Origin: Golubevia sp. BC0850 | Taxonomy: Eukaryota; Basidiomycota; Exobasidiomycetes; Golubeviales; Golubeviaceae | Direction of reading: 5' to 3' | Assembly: GCA_012976225.1 (NCBI GenBank) | Contig: JAAVVG010000012.1 | Coordinates: 124,001 to 188,000, forward strand | Length of the DNA: 64,000 nucleotides | Part shown: positions 43,482-54,003 of the stretch, piece after piece | Position numbering within the stretch: the stretch's first letter is position 1 | Layout of the letters: every line of letters starts with the position of its first letter | The notes under the pieces: generated by a model | Databases searched by the model: none | What the model saw: the letters and a program-made list of their open reading frames with translations, nothing else | What the model was told of the DNA's origin: nothing | Translations under genes and position numbers: made by a program

Positions 43482-45572
43482 CTAGTGTAGCTTAGATATC
43501 CTGATAGGAAGTAAGTGACCTTCACTTTCCCTTCCAGCGACACACGGCCTTGCTACGACAGCTTGACGATACTCCACTACGACCTTGTCTTCCCCTTCTA
43601 GCTCAGGTGGGTTGAGCTGGAAGTTAGTGACGACATTGGCGATCACATACGAGATCTCTAGAATAGCCATCCTCATTCCAATGCAGTTCCTAGGACCGAC
43701 AGCGAAAGTCTGAAGACCGTTCCAACCAGTCTTTAGATCTCTGGCTTTCTCCGAAAGTCCACCTTCGAAGTATTGATGATCGGATTCTAACCACCTTTCT
43801 GGTCTGAAAGTCTCTCCATCTCCCCAAGTGTCTGATTCGACGTTGAGAGAATGGAGTGGAACGTAGAGAACGTCTCCTTTGGAAATCTTGAACGAGTTCG
43901 ATCGACTACCGTCTCGAAGAGTGATTGGGGACTCGAGTGGGATGACATCGTCTTCGGTGGCTTGTCTTCTAGTTTGACGGATAGGAGAATACATCCTGAG
44001 AACCTCTTGGACGAAGGCAGACAGGTACGGCCTGGAGGGAGAGGGGTTAGATGAAAAGTCAATCTTGGAAATCGAGCAAGGGATTAGGTTGCATCTCTAC
44101 TCACAGTGATGATATACTCTGAGCGTCGTTCGACCAATCTGGGTTAGCAGTCAACTCTTCCCTGAGTCTCCTCTGAATCTCTAGACCCTTTTCTCCGTGA
44201 CTCAAGGCGTAAGAAGACCAAGACAGCGCAGTGGCCGTCGTCCTGAAGAGGAAAATGTGAGAAGTCGGGATGATGTGTCAGCAAAGTTTGTTGATTCTTC
44301 GTTCTGAATGAGATTGAAGCTGCGGTACTCACTCGTGACCGGCTGATAAGAAAGTGGGAACGAATCCAATCAACTCTTGATGTGAGATTTTCTCTGACGA
44401 CTTGATGTCTGTCGAGAGATTCGAGCGCACTGTGTGAGAAGAGAAAGGGGAAGACGATTAGGGAGTGAAGGAAGGTGAAAAAAGCGAGTCAGAAAGAGAA
44501 CTCACCCAGGATTGAGAGTAAATCTTTTCCGAAAGAGTCCTTTGAGATTCCTTTACCCAATTGACCTTCTCGAATCGCCTCGTCTCTAGCGGTGTTGACC
44601 AGCTTGGTTGCGATGTCATCGACAATCTTCCTCGTCTTCTCCAATTCTTTTTGTTCTTTCGAGAAGAAATGACCAAGAGTTGGAACCCAGTCCGCTTGAG
44701 TTCTTAGAGTAGAGTAAAGACTTCCAGTTACTAAGAGTTGGAATAGTCTTTCGAAAGCATCATAAAGTTCGTTTGAAGTTCCATCCTTTAAAGCTCCAAA
44801 GTCGTATCCGAAACCAGCCTTTCCGATAATGTCCAAAGCCGATCGGGAGAATTCAGAGAAGGCGTTGACGAGATGACCTTGGGGTGGTACAGGAGCCTTC
44901 GATTGATGTTCTTGCTGGGCGATTAGACCATTCCATCTTTCGACGAAAGCCTTTCCACTCTCCATGCTGTGAATTGGAGGGAGTAGCGCAAGAGAATAGT
45001 GTCAGGTCAGATAAGAGATGAAATGCCGATAGGCCCAGTGGGATGGAGGAGGCACGAGGATGAGGTAAAGTTACTCACAAACAGGGGGCGAGGTTGTTAA
45101 CTGCTTGCTGGGTGAATGGTGGGAAGGCGACTTTCCTGTGCTTCTTGTGGAGTTCACCATCGACACCTAGAAGAGAGTTACCAAAGAAGGCTGAAAGGAC
45201 TCGAAGGGCCTCGGGAGGCTTGACATACGTTTGACTCTTGGTCAACAGGCAGTATTGCAGCGCTTTGCGGTCCTGAAGAACGACGAAAGGACCTCTGCCT
45301 GGCTGGATTCCGGACCAGATCTTTCCATACTGTGCACCATACTCGATCATCTTGTGCTGCATTCGAGATTTGGCTAGAGTCTCTTTGTCAAAAGATCCCC
45401 ACCACCAATGAGCATCTCTGAGAGCTGGACCTTGAAGTCTTCTTAGAGAAGTTGTGTACGGTTGGAGAAACTTGTTGAGCAAGAATCGAGCTACTAAAAG
45501 GAATGGTAGAGAGATTAGCAGTAACGGAAAGAGTAGTGGAAGCGTGACTGGAAAGGAGATGGAGAAAGTCAT
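43482..45572 (-). CDS. Cytochrome P450 monooxygenase (579 aa)
   Basis: Five exons: 45079-45572, 44506-44966, 44333-44429, 44105-44242 and 43482-44031. A heme-thiolate monooxygenase, microsomal. The N-terminal signal-anchor is TLPLLFPLLLISLPFLLVA. The I-helix oxygen-binding motif AGHETTATALSW is split by intron 3. The K-helix EVLRMYSPIRQTRR carries ExxR. The PERF-like FRPERWL and the heme loop FAVGPRNCIGMRM with the axial Cys complete the set. All signatures are intact. The family cannot be assigned by eye, and the substrate is unknown. No reductase or typical secondary-metabolite enzyme is adjacent. The upstream region holds a repeated 24-bp element and a TGACGTCA site. Confidence 0.93.
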
Positions 45573-45877
45573 TTCTGCTGTGGGATGGTTTGAAAAGGGG
45601 ACAATCGATACGAAAAGAGAAGACGTTCTTCTTATATTTCTGATCAGATCAACTCGACCTAGGCAGGACAGAAAAGCGATCAACGTTTGGATTCATCTAT
45701 GTACTAGTTCCTATTCTCAGTGAGATGGTGAGAAAGAGAGACTTTAAGCGTGCCGTGAAGATGGGATTGGGGTGGAGAAGGGAAGAACGAGGAGGTTGAC
45801 TTCTTTTTTTGATTGCCTCTTTCCAAAGTCGATCATGCCCCGGAACTAACGAAGATCTCGATCAGTTCATTAGCTCA

Positions 45878-45901
45878 CGATCACTTCCGTTTTCGACCGT
45901 T
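45878..45901 (+). repeat. 24-bp element copy 1 upstream of the P450
   Basis: CGATCACTTCCGTTTTCGAC plus CGTT. It recurs at 46307-46330 in the same orientation with 22 of 24 bases identical. About 310 bp upstream of the P450 start codon. Confidence 0.6.
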
Positions 45902-46306
45902 TCGAACATTCCAAACTTTGAGCGCCCCCTCTCTGCGAGAAAAACCTGAGAACACAGATTTTCTCAATGAGGATCTGCCCACCCTCCTCAGGGAAGTGGT
46001 TAAGGTGTTTACATATATCTTGACTGAAAGGTGTGGTGAGACTTTTAGGCCGTCAATCAACGAAGAGACGTTCAAAATGGACAAGTTTGACCCCGGAAAA
46101 CTCCACTGCGCTTTGTCGGGTGATCAGAGGTGATCGACCGGGCGTTTCACATGTTGAAAAGCGCTCCAAATTGAAATAAAAAGAGCTTTTTCCTGTTGGT
46201 CTGAAAAGTTTGATTTTCAAAGAAAGAAAATAATGAGGTAGAGAAATCATCCGAAACGCCGTGCTTACGGTTCGTAATTCCTCCAACTTTCACACAGTCA
46301 CCCTCT

Positions 46307-46330
46307 CGATCACTTCCGTTTGCAACCGTT
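46307..46330 (+). repeat. 24-bp element copy 2 upstream of the P450
   Basis: CGATCACTTCCGTTTGCAAC plus CGTT. Partner of 45878-45901. The pairing may mark a small duplicated regulatory site. Confidence 0.6.
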
Positions 46331-46383
46331 CGGGTCTGCTTTCTTCGCTTTCGGTTCCATCCGACTCTACTTATAGACTTGGG

Positions 46384-46391
46384 TGACGTCA
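46384..46391. promoter_or_regulatory. CRE-type palindrome TGACGTCA
   Basis: A perfect eight-base palindrome in the context GGGTGACGTCACTGG, the classical binding site of CREB/ATF bZIP factors. It lies about 0.8 kb upstream of the P450 start and 0.4 kb beyond the CoA-transferase stop. Functional role inferred only. Confidence 0.35.
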
Positions 46392-46791
46392 CTGGTCGTC
46401 ACTGTCGTAACTCCTGTCGTTTCAAAATTCTCGGTGAGTACCCTTCCCCAATCCCCACTGCCCGAATGGTGCTTCTTTCTTCCCTTGTGAGAAACCTCTT
46501 TACGTTTTCATACCTGCTGTGACTTAGCTCTTGCGTGGTTGAAGATAAGAGAGCAATCTATTCTGGAGTATAAATCTTGACTTTCGAGGAGAGAAGAGAC
46601 ATGAGATATGAGATATGGGAAATGAGACTGGAGACATTCATCGTCCTGCCTGTTGACGAAACGAAGGAGTGGCAGACGAGAATTGTTCTATATTTGAAGT
46701 TCACACGTTCACTCTGCTGATTCGTCTCATAGTCTTATCGAATCATTGGTAGCTCAAAATTCCACTGTATACACCCTGCGTTCCAACTTCT

Positions 46792-48902
46792 TTACCATAT
46801 CAACTCATCGCCTCCCAGCCCATTAGGGCTTTCTTCCCATCCAACACTTCTACCTTCTATCTCTGCAGCATGTTTCAATCCGAAAAGAACCACTCCATCT
46901 TCTCCTCTCATCTTAGTCGATCTCAACAGCTGTCTGACTTCTTCTCCTTGCGGTTCTATATCTTTAGGTTTCCCCCATGCTTCAAACCCATTGACTCTTC
47001 CCAAATCCTTCAACCAAGTAGCAGAAGTCGCTAGTGAGAGAGTCACTTTGTATCCTGTTTTGCTAGAAGTAGTCAAGTTTGGCAGAATCGAAGGATCTCT
47101 CAGAAGCTCTTTCAATTCAGAAAGAGACTGTTGGATTTTGGCAGCCAAGATTCCGAAGGACTGGTGGCGCCGAGGTGGAGAGCAGATCAGACTTCGATGT
47201 CGATACCTTCAAGATATCTCTCCAAATAGAACTCACCAACAGATATCCAGCACTATGATCTAAAGCTTGAACTGGCATAGGTCTAGGTTGAATCTCAACC
47301 TCTCCATCATCTCTCAACTCTTCGACTTCCACTCCCCTTTGAAAAGCTTCAAAAGAAAGACTTTCCGAATGATTCATTCCAGAAGCACATTGAGTTAAAG
47401 AATCGAATCCCCGATTCTGAGACCAAGGACCTTGAGGACCATAAGCAGATAGACTTGCGAAAATCATTCCTGGTCGAATTTTTTGAATGGATTCCGGTGA
47501 GATCCCTCGAGAGGAAAGTCCGGAAGGTCGATAGGCTTGAAGAAGGACATCTCCATCTTGAATTAGCTCCTTGAATTTTTCTTGACCAGAGAGTTGACCC
47601 TCGATTCCATCTTGGTCTAAATCGAGATATGCGGCTTGTTTCCCTCTTGCAGTATCGATTTCGAAAAGCGGAAGATGTGGGTTGTGAGGCGCAGAGAGAA
47701 GCAGGACTGAAGCTCCTTGAGCTGTGGGGTTGGACGATGAATAATTCCCAGGTGTAAGGATATACAAATGCAAGTCGCAGTCGAAGGAGGATGAACTCAC
47801 CAGCCAGCGCTCGCCCCGCGACGGGCCCAGCGATTACTCTCGAGAGATCGAGGATTCTCAAACTCCTATCGAATTGACCACCGAACCCGTTCTCTAGGTT
47901 TCTGCAAGAGATTTCTTGGGAACTCCTAGTTACTATTGCATCATCACCAGAGCCACGATCACTTGTTGCTCTAACATCTTGAGTCTCTTCTATTTTCTCA
48001 ACTAGAACCGGACCTTCCCATTCTTCGACCAGCTTTCTAACCTCTTTCCCCATTTGGCTGTCTTCCCATTCTTTCTCAGTCCTCATCATTGTAGCACAAA
48101 ACCCCTTCCCTCTAACCTCTGTTTCAAAGTCCAAAGCGTTCCACTCTTTCAATTTCTCCTGGATCATTTCTCTTGTAATTACTTTCTCTTCTTCAGTGGG
48201 TTTTGAACATTTCTCTTTGGTCTCAGATTCTTGAGGAGTTTTCAAAAGGTTAAGAATCCTCAGTAGACCTCGTTTGTGATGAGGGAAGTTAGTATGCAAC
48301 CTTACAAATTGTCTTAATTCTCCTTTAGGTTTGGTCTCATAAATCCCAGCCACAGAATCCCAATCTCCAACTGCATCTTCTGAAATCCCAATCAAAGACC
48401 GAGCTTTTGAATCTAGAAAGTGAATCGAAGCTGCCTCCATTTCGGAAGGATCGGGATTGTAATTTAAAAAAGTATCTGATTTGACGACTCTAGTGAACTT
48501 CTCACTTGCGAATTCTAAAGATGAATGTCTTTCAGAAACAGTAATAGTAGGAATCCTCTTCGAACATCCGATGATGAGGTCTTGAAGATCGTTTTCTACC
48601 TCTACTTCGTTCCGAGTAACCTCCTTCTTCTTTCCATTCTCGCTCATACTAGCTCTCTCCAGGTGCATTGACTTGATCTCTTTTCTAAGTTCATGAAGAA
48701 AGCAACTAGCTAAAGAGGTTGCTGAAATGGATACTTGAGCAGCAACACCGATTCGAAAACTGCTCTTTAAACTTTGTTCGTTCTTATGAGTTTCTCCGGC
48801 TGGAAGATTGAGCTTGACGTTTTTGAGAATTGAAGATGGCAGATTGATTCCATTGGAAGTCCAAAGGTTGGTTAGCACTGTTCTGCTGTCTCTTACCATC
48901 AT
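46792..48902 (-). CDS. Family III CoA-transferase (CaiB/BaiF type), two-lobed (651 aa)
   Basis: Three exons: 47801-48902, 47237-47721 and 46792-47160. The family moves CoA between carboxylic acids (formyl-CoA transferase, carnitine-CoA transferase, alpha-methylacyl-CoA racemase relatives). The C-terminal half has the typical start LDLSRVIAGPVAGRALA-AQG, then FEIDTARGKQAAYLDL, DVLLQAYRPSGLSSRGI, FASLSAYGPQGPW, FDSLTQCASGM and GYLLSFG. The N-terminal half (about residues 1-330) looks like a diverged second copy, with GIYETKPKGELRQFVRLHT and LEFASEKFTRVV. Such doubled architecture is seen in fungal members. ATG 48902 follows a CAG directly, so an upstream exon cannot be excluded. Substrate unknown. 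Confidence 0.82.
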
Positions 48903-49310
48903 CCTGTGGTAGATCGTGGATTCGAGTTGCGTGAGTTTGATGAGAGGTACTCCTTTTGAAACTTAACAGCTCTTTCTATCTTTTGAACTCTTTGCAAAAG
49001 CGGCTTGCTTTCGGCATCGTTGGACGCCAATTGGAGAGGGAGGAGAAAGTTTGAGAGAGAGAGAAAAAGCGGTGTCCTTCTTGTGGTCGCCCGAGCCCTT
49101 CTCTGCCCTCTTTCCTTCCGTTCTGATGTGGTTTGGACCGATCCGTTTGGCTAATTTCGGATTTTGGAAGATCGCTTTCAGCGAAACGAACGAGGTGTTG
49201 TGTGGAAAGAAGAGAGGAGTTAAGCTCCTTCATATTCACCCCCACAACCTCCCAAGTCTCTGGATAAATTTCAGATCACCATCCGCATTCAAACTCTTCT
49301 CTTGATCGAA
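48903..49310. promoter_or_regulatory. Divergent promoter region between CoA-transferase and DsbA-fold genes
   Basis: 408 bp between two start codons on opposite strands. No TATA box stands out and no coding frame is supported. Likely shared regulatory DNA. Confidence 0.4.
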
Positions 49311-50268
49311 ATGGCACTTCCACCTTCACTGAAAGCACTATCAATAGGAAACCCAACAGCTCCCAACACCTTAGAGCTATGGGTAGATTATCTGTGTCCA
49401 TTCTCAGCCAAACAACTTAAAGGAGTTGATCAAGATTTACTTCCCTTAATCCTTGGATCATCATCTCCCTATCCCGATTTAGTCAGAGTAGTCATTCGTC
49501 CCTATCCGCAACCATGGCATGCAACTTCATCTCTTTTACATGAATCAGCCTTAGCAGTAGCCAGACTTGCTCAACCTTCAAAACCTTCCCAACTTGAAAA
49601 TCCAAAGACCAATGCCTTTTGGATTTACAGCTTAGCACTAATGGAAGCTCAAGAAACTTATTTCGATGGTCCTGCAAGAACTAAGAATGCGGATCAAATT
49701 AGAGCTGAATTGGCAAGTAAAGCTATCGCTCTTTTGGGTGAAGCTCCAAAGAATAGTAGGGAGAAACCAAGTATCGTTTTACCTCAAGGTACTCCATTAG
49801 GTCAGGCTTTTAAAAATTTGGTTAGAGTTGAGAAAGAGGGGAATGGTGGTAGTTCGGTCGTTTCGGAGCTCAAGTATTGTGTGAGTAGAGATGGAGGGGG
49901 TCTACTGATTAGATCTGAAGGCTGGCCAGGGTCGCATTGCAGTAGAAGTTTGGCATATAGGCTGTTATTCTAATCATGAGAGCTCAAGACTTCAGAAGGC
50001 CAAAGGAAGAGTCCAGGATCGATCTAATCCCACCAACTCCCCTTCTTCTTCTTCACGTTCTCTACCCCTCTCCTTTCTTCCTCCCTATCCCATTTTTTCT
50101 CCCTCTTTCAATCACCCATTCACTCTCCAGGTCAAATTAGGAAGACAGACAGGAGTCCACGTCACGCCAACAGCGGTATGGAATGGATTGATCGAACCTT
50201 CAATTAGCTCCTCCTTTACAGCTGATGATTGGAAAGAATTCTTAGAGAAACAAAGCGTCAAGCCTTAA
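49311..50268 (+). CDS. DsbA/thioredoxin-fold protein (235 aa)
   Basis: Two exons: 49311-49880 and 50131-50268. The thioredoxin-like fold with a helical insertion is indicated by LELWVDYLCPFSAKQLKG, where CPFS takes the place of the CxxC redox centre, and by the cis-proline loop GVHVTPTAVWNG near the C-terminus. With only one active-site cysteine it is more likely a glutathione-transferase-like or chaperone-type protein than a dithiol oxidase. No signal peptide is visible, so it is probably cytosolic. ATG 49311 is the first in a suitable context. Splicing joins SELKYC to VKLGRQTG. Function otherwise unknown. Confidence 0.8.
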
Positions 50269-50690
50269 CTGTAATACTGCAACATCTCATCAACAGAAAT
50301 CAAGAAGTGGAAACAGGAATGATTGAAATGGGATGAGGAAGGACAAATTTGTTTGCTAACTTCTGATCAAAGAATCCTAGTTCATTTCCTTGAAGTTGAG
50401 AGATGAGTTCTGCTTTTATGAAACGCAAATGTTTGAAATTATCGAGACCTACGATCTCGAATGATGAGGTTCTTGGAAATCGAAGAAGCAGTGAGAAGAT
50501 CGAAAGGACCAGGTAGCTGAAACCCTCAACCCTTTCTTCTTGGAAACATCAATCCGCTTGCCTTTGAAGACAGACCGAAACAAAATGCGATTGAACAAGA
50601 CAGAGAAAAGATATGAAGATGTAAGAGACCCTCAGAGAAGAGAAGGTTGAGTCGATGAAAAGATCTACTATACAGAGAAGGGGCCTCGGT
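50269..50690. other. Convergent 3' intergenic region
   Basis: Lies between the DsbA-fold gene and the SDHAF3 gene. Only short frames; nothing recognised. Confidence 0.5.
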
Positions 50691-51594
50691 TTATTCCTTC
50701 CCACTAGGCGCTGGAGCAGGTGGAGGAACCGTTCCAGGAGGTTGACCTTGAGCTTTTGAAGGGTCATAAGCTTCTCTTGCTGCCATCATGAATTCGTGGA
50801 GTTGGTAAAGTTGTTCTTCGGAGAGCTGGGCAGGTGAGAGAAAGGAGGGAGAGGCTAAGCGGGTCAGCAGCCATCGGATGAGCACTGAAGCTGATAATTT
50901 GCGAAATCGTGTCATGGGAAATGTTTTGAGTAAGGAAGAAGGCGGCAGATGTAGAGGTGAGAGCACAACTGTGGCTGAGAGCTTCCACTTCTCTCTCGAG
51001 CTCTTCCTGGATTTCCTCGCTTCTGTCCGATTTAGCTAAGGCTCTCCACAGGACATATGGAAGTGGTGCAGTCATGTTTTCAAGATTCATCTTGTCCCTC
51101 TAACCCTGAAGAGAGCTCTTTACGACCATTCTATCTTCCTTTCAACACACACCACTCACCTTATCAAACATATCAGTCTCCAAACTTTTGCCTCTAATTT
51201 GAATTCCATCTTTACCACCTTTCAACTGTTCCAAATACATCTGCCACTGACTATGAAAGGCGACTATCTGTAAAGGGTTATCGATTTTCTGGTGCCTTTT
51301 GAATTCATCTCTTACATAAGAATCACCTAAAGATCTCATATCTGAAGGTAAAGATCTATGAGCCCTTAGTAGAGAACGATAGAGAATCAAAGGTGGTAAA
51401 AGTGAATCTGCTAGGTTGGCTAAAGGTGCAGATGCTGTAGTGGAATTGGAAGTGGAAGTTGAATTGGAATTGGGTGGAGTTGGATCTGAATTTAAACTGA
51501 TTGGGAAAGGTGAAGCTGAGAATGGATTGTTCGATGATGAAGATGCAAAGTTGACTCGAGAAGTTCGGAGTAATCTTATGGCAGAAGATCTCAT
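50691..51594 (-). CDS. SDH7: Succinate dehydrogenase assembly factor 3, Acn9/SDHAF3 (189 aa)
   Basis: Two exons: 51160-51594 and 50691-50825. This LYR-family mitochondrial matrix factor protects the iron-sulfur subunit of complex II during assembly. The N-terminus (MRSSAIRLLRTSRVNFASSS) is a presequence. The LYR-type motif is in LPPLILYRSLLRAHR, followed by MRSLGDSYVRDEFKRH, NPLQIVAFHSQWQMYLEQL and, across the intron, MFDK-LSEEQLYQLHEFM. The tail is Pro-rich. The intron (334 nt) is long and has an open segment. Start codons of this gene and the plus-strand TPR gene are 97 bp apart, suggesting a bidirectional promoter for two mitochondrial proteins. Confidence 0.9.
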
Positions 51595-51691
51595 AATGAA
51601 AAGTTGTTATGATAAGATGATTGGGTTAGTGAGAAAGACAAGGGCACAGACTTCTCTCCACCACCAAGTCACCGACTACCACCCAGAAACC
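51595..51691. promoter_or_regulatory. 97-bp bidirectional promoter of two mitochondrial genes
   Basis: Only 97 bases separate the start codons of the SDHAF3 gene (minus) and the TPR gene (plus). Both encode predicted mitochondrial proteins, so the two leaders must overlap or be very short. Confidence 0.5.
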
Positions 51692-53594
51692 ATGCTTAAA
51701 ACAGGATTCATTCAGTCTAGTAAAAGGATCAGAACAACTGATCTCACGCGGAATACCAAGACGGCAATCGGATCAACTACTTGCACTCCCCCCGTTCGAT
51801 TAGCTTCCACTTCCACTTCCACTTCAGCTACTAGAAAGCCATTCGTTCCTCCTGAAACTCCACGGGGTCAAAAAGGATCTTCATCTTTCAGTCCAAGAGT
51901 TGGAACTGTTTTCATATCTTTAACTTCCATGGCTATAGCTTTAACAGCAACTGGTCTTTACCAATTTTATCAATCTTTTAGCACTTGGCCAAAAGAGCTT
52001 AGAGATCATCTTAGATCCGCTCTGAAAGCTAAACAGAGAGGTGACATTAGGAGAGCTGATAAAGAGTTTAGATTGTGAGTAGTGAAGAGAGAAGAGAAGA
52101 GGGTGGAAATGAGAGAGATGCAAAGAACAGCAAAATCTTACCTCAGAGATTAGAAGTTGAAGCACTGACCAAAGGCTAGCATTGAGGCTGGAGTTGATTC
52201 AGTATAGCAGTTGAAATCGGAAGAGAAGAAAGAGTTCACTCGATCTTTCCTTTCCCATCCAAAAGCTCACCCAACCTTCTCCCACCTCGCTCTCTACCTC
52301 CCTCAGAGCTCTCACAAAAGCCAGAGAGCTTCCTCCAGATGTTTTAGGGAAAGACCCCATTCTCAAAACCACAGGGATTGCGATAGCCTTAGCTTCGATG
52401 TTAGAAGAAGAAAAGCAGTTCACCTCTGCCTATCAAGTTTATTCAGAAGCTCTAGACGAAGTTCTACAAGAAGGGATTTTCGATCCGAATAACTCAACTT
52501 CAACACCTTTGACTTCCAAGAAAGAACGTTCACCAGAAGAACGTATGAGAGCGGTCTCAATAGCTCAAAGGTTAGGAGATTTAGTCAGAATTCCAGGAGT
52601 TGAAGATTCTGTTAAACAATCTCAATCCACTTCTTCAAAGAAGAGCGATTCAAAAGACTTAGCTGAAAAACATCTATCTTGGAGCGTAGAAGAATTATTA
52701 AAACTTTCAATTCCTGAAGAAACTAGAAATCAAATTTTAGAATCGAATCTTGGGAAGGAAGATCCGGATGGAATCTTACTTTCAGATCTAGAATTACCTC
52801 CATGGGTAACTCATTCAGAATTAGGCGCAAGTTTGGAATCCCTAGGAAGCTTATATGCTGAAAGAGGTCAAGTAGATTTTGCAGTTCCATTATATTTACA
52901 AGCTTTAGCTATTTTAATGCCTGATAGTGTTGCTCCTTCCTCTGTCAATTCGTCAACTTCAACAATTTCCAAACCTTCTCAATCGAAAAGAAAACCAACT
53001 GCAGCAGATAGGTGTAGAGCTGCTGTACTTATGAACAATTTAGGTCAACTTTTTATAAATGGCGCTTCTTCAGCTACTTCTGGTTATGGACCCAAACTTT
53101 CGAAAGGAAGTCTAGATCAAGGAATTGCTTGGACTGAAAAAGGATTGGATATCGTTTTGGCTACTCAAAGAATGGCAGGTTGGGATAATAGAGGTAAAGG
53201 AGAAAAGAAAATCGTGGAGGAATCTCAAGATAGAACTCAAGTCGTTAGAAGTGAATGTGTTAGAGCTGAGGTCACTTTGTTGTTCAATTTGGGAGTCATG
53301 GCTGAGGTGAGTTTCTTGGAAGTTGTTGACTTTCTCTCTTTTCACTGAGCTCGGCTTGTGGTAGTAAGTTCTGATTTCCAATCGAAAAGGCTCGATTTTC
53401 TGACTTCTCACTCTTCTCTCTCTCCTTGATCATGTTTTCTTTTATTCTCGTGTTTTCCTCAGATGTCTGAAGATCAATGCCAAGCTAGAAAATACTTTCA
53501 GAGAGCTTATCAAAAAGCAGAGGAGACTGGAATGAGAGATGCAAAATCTAGAGCTGCCAACGCTTTGAGTCGACTTCAGCGACTCAACAAATAA
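51692..53594 (+). CDS. Mitochondrial inner-membrane TPR protein, Mgr3-like (504 aa)
   Basis: Three exons: 51692-52074, 52307-53306 and 53463-53594. The N-terminal ~60 residues are basic and Ser/Thr-rich (presequence), followed by one membrane helix (VFISLTSMAIALTATGLYQF). A soluble region with TPR-like helix pairs follows: LRSALKAKQRGDIRRADKEF, EEEKQFTSAYQVYSEALDEV, SLGSLYAERGQVDFAVPLYL, AAVLMNNLGQLFI and ARKYFQRAYQKAEE. The yeast relative Mgr3 is an adaptor of the i-AAA protease that delivers unfolded substrates; the match here is by architecture and repeat spacing, so the function is inferred. ATG 51692 is preferred because upstream in-frame codons overlap the divergent neighbour. Confidence 0.7.
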
Positions 53595-54003
53595 TCGTTT
53601 GAGATGCCATTCTTTGTGTTAACACCTTCGCTTGATCATTTATTTGCACCACTCAACTCTTTGATGTGAGCAGTCCGAAAGAAATGAACCCCAAAAAAAA
53701 GAACAGGGAATCGATTCTATGCGTTTGCTTGATATAGTAGTACAGGAACGGAACAAATCCTAATTCGAGTGATCATTTTCACTGAAGAAGAAGAGCAGGA
53801 TTGGGAGAAAGTAAGAGGGGGTTAACAATGAAAGAATGAGAGCGAAGAGACAAAGAAGGGGAGAAGTGGGAAATGAGAGTCAAAGGAAAAGCCCAGGAAC
53901 TTGAAAGTTTACAGAATCACGACAAGAGAAGTTGGGAATACAGATGCAGATGCAGGAAAAGCAAGGAGAACGAAGAGAGAGATCAAGTTTCTTGGAGAAA
54001 ACC
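53595..54003. other. Convergent 3' intergenic region
   Basis: About 400 bp between two converging stop codons; purine-rich, with no gene seen. Confidence 0.5.

Larger units (their letters stand above)
45573..46791. other. Intergenic region, promoter side of the P450
   Basis: No coding region supported; a plus-strand frame at 45813-46133 has no homology signal. Two near-identical 24-bp elements and a CRE-like palindrome lie here and are listed separately. Confidence 0.5.
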
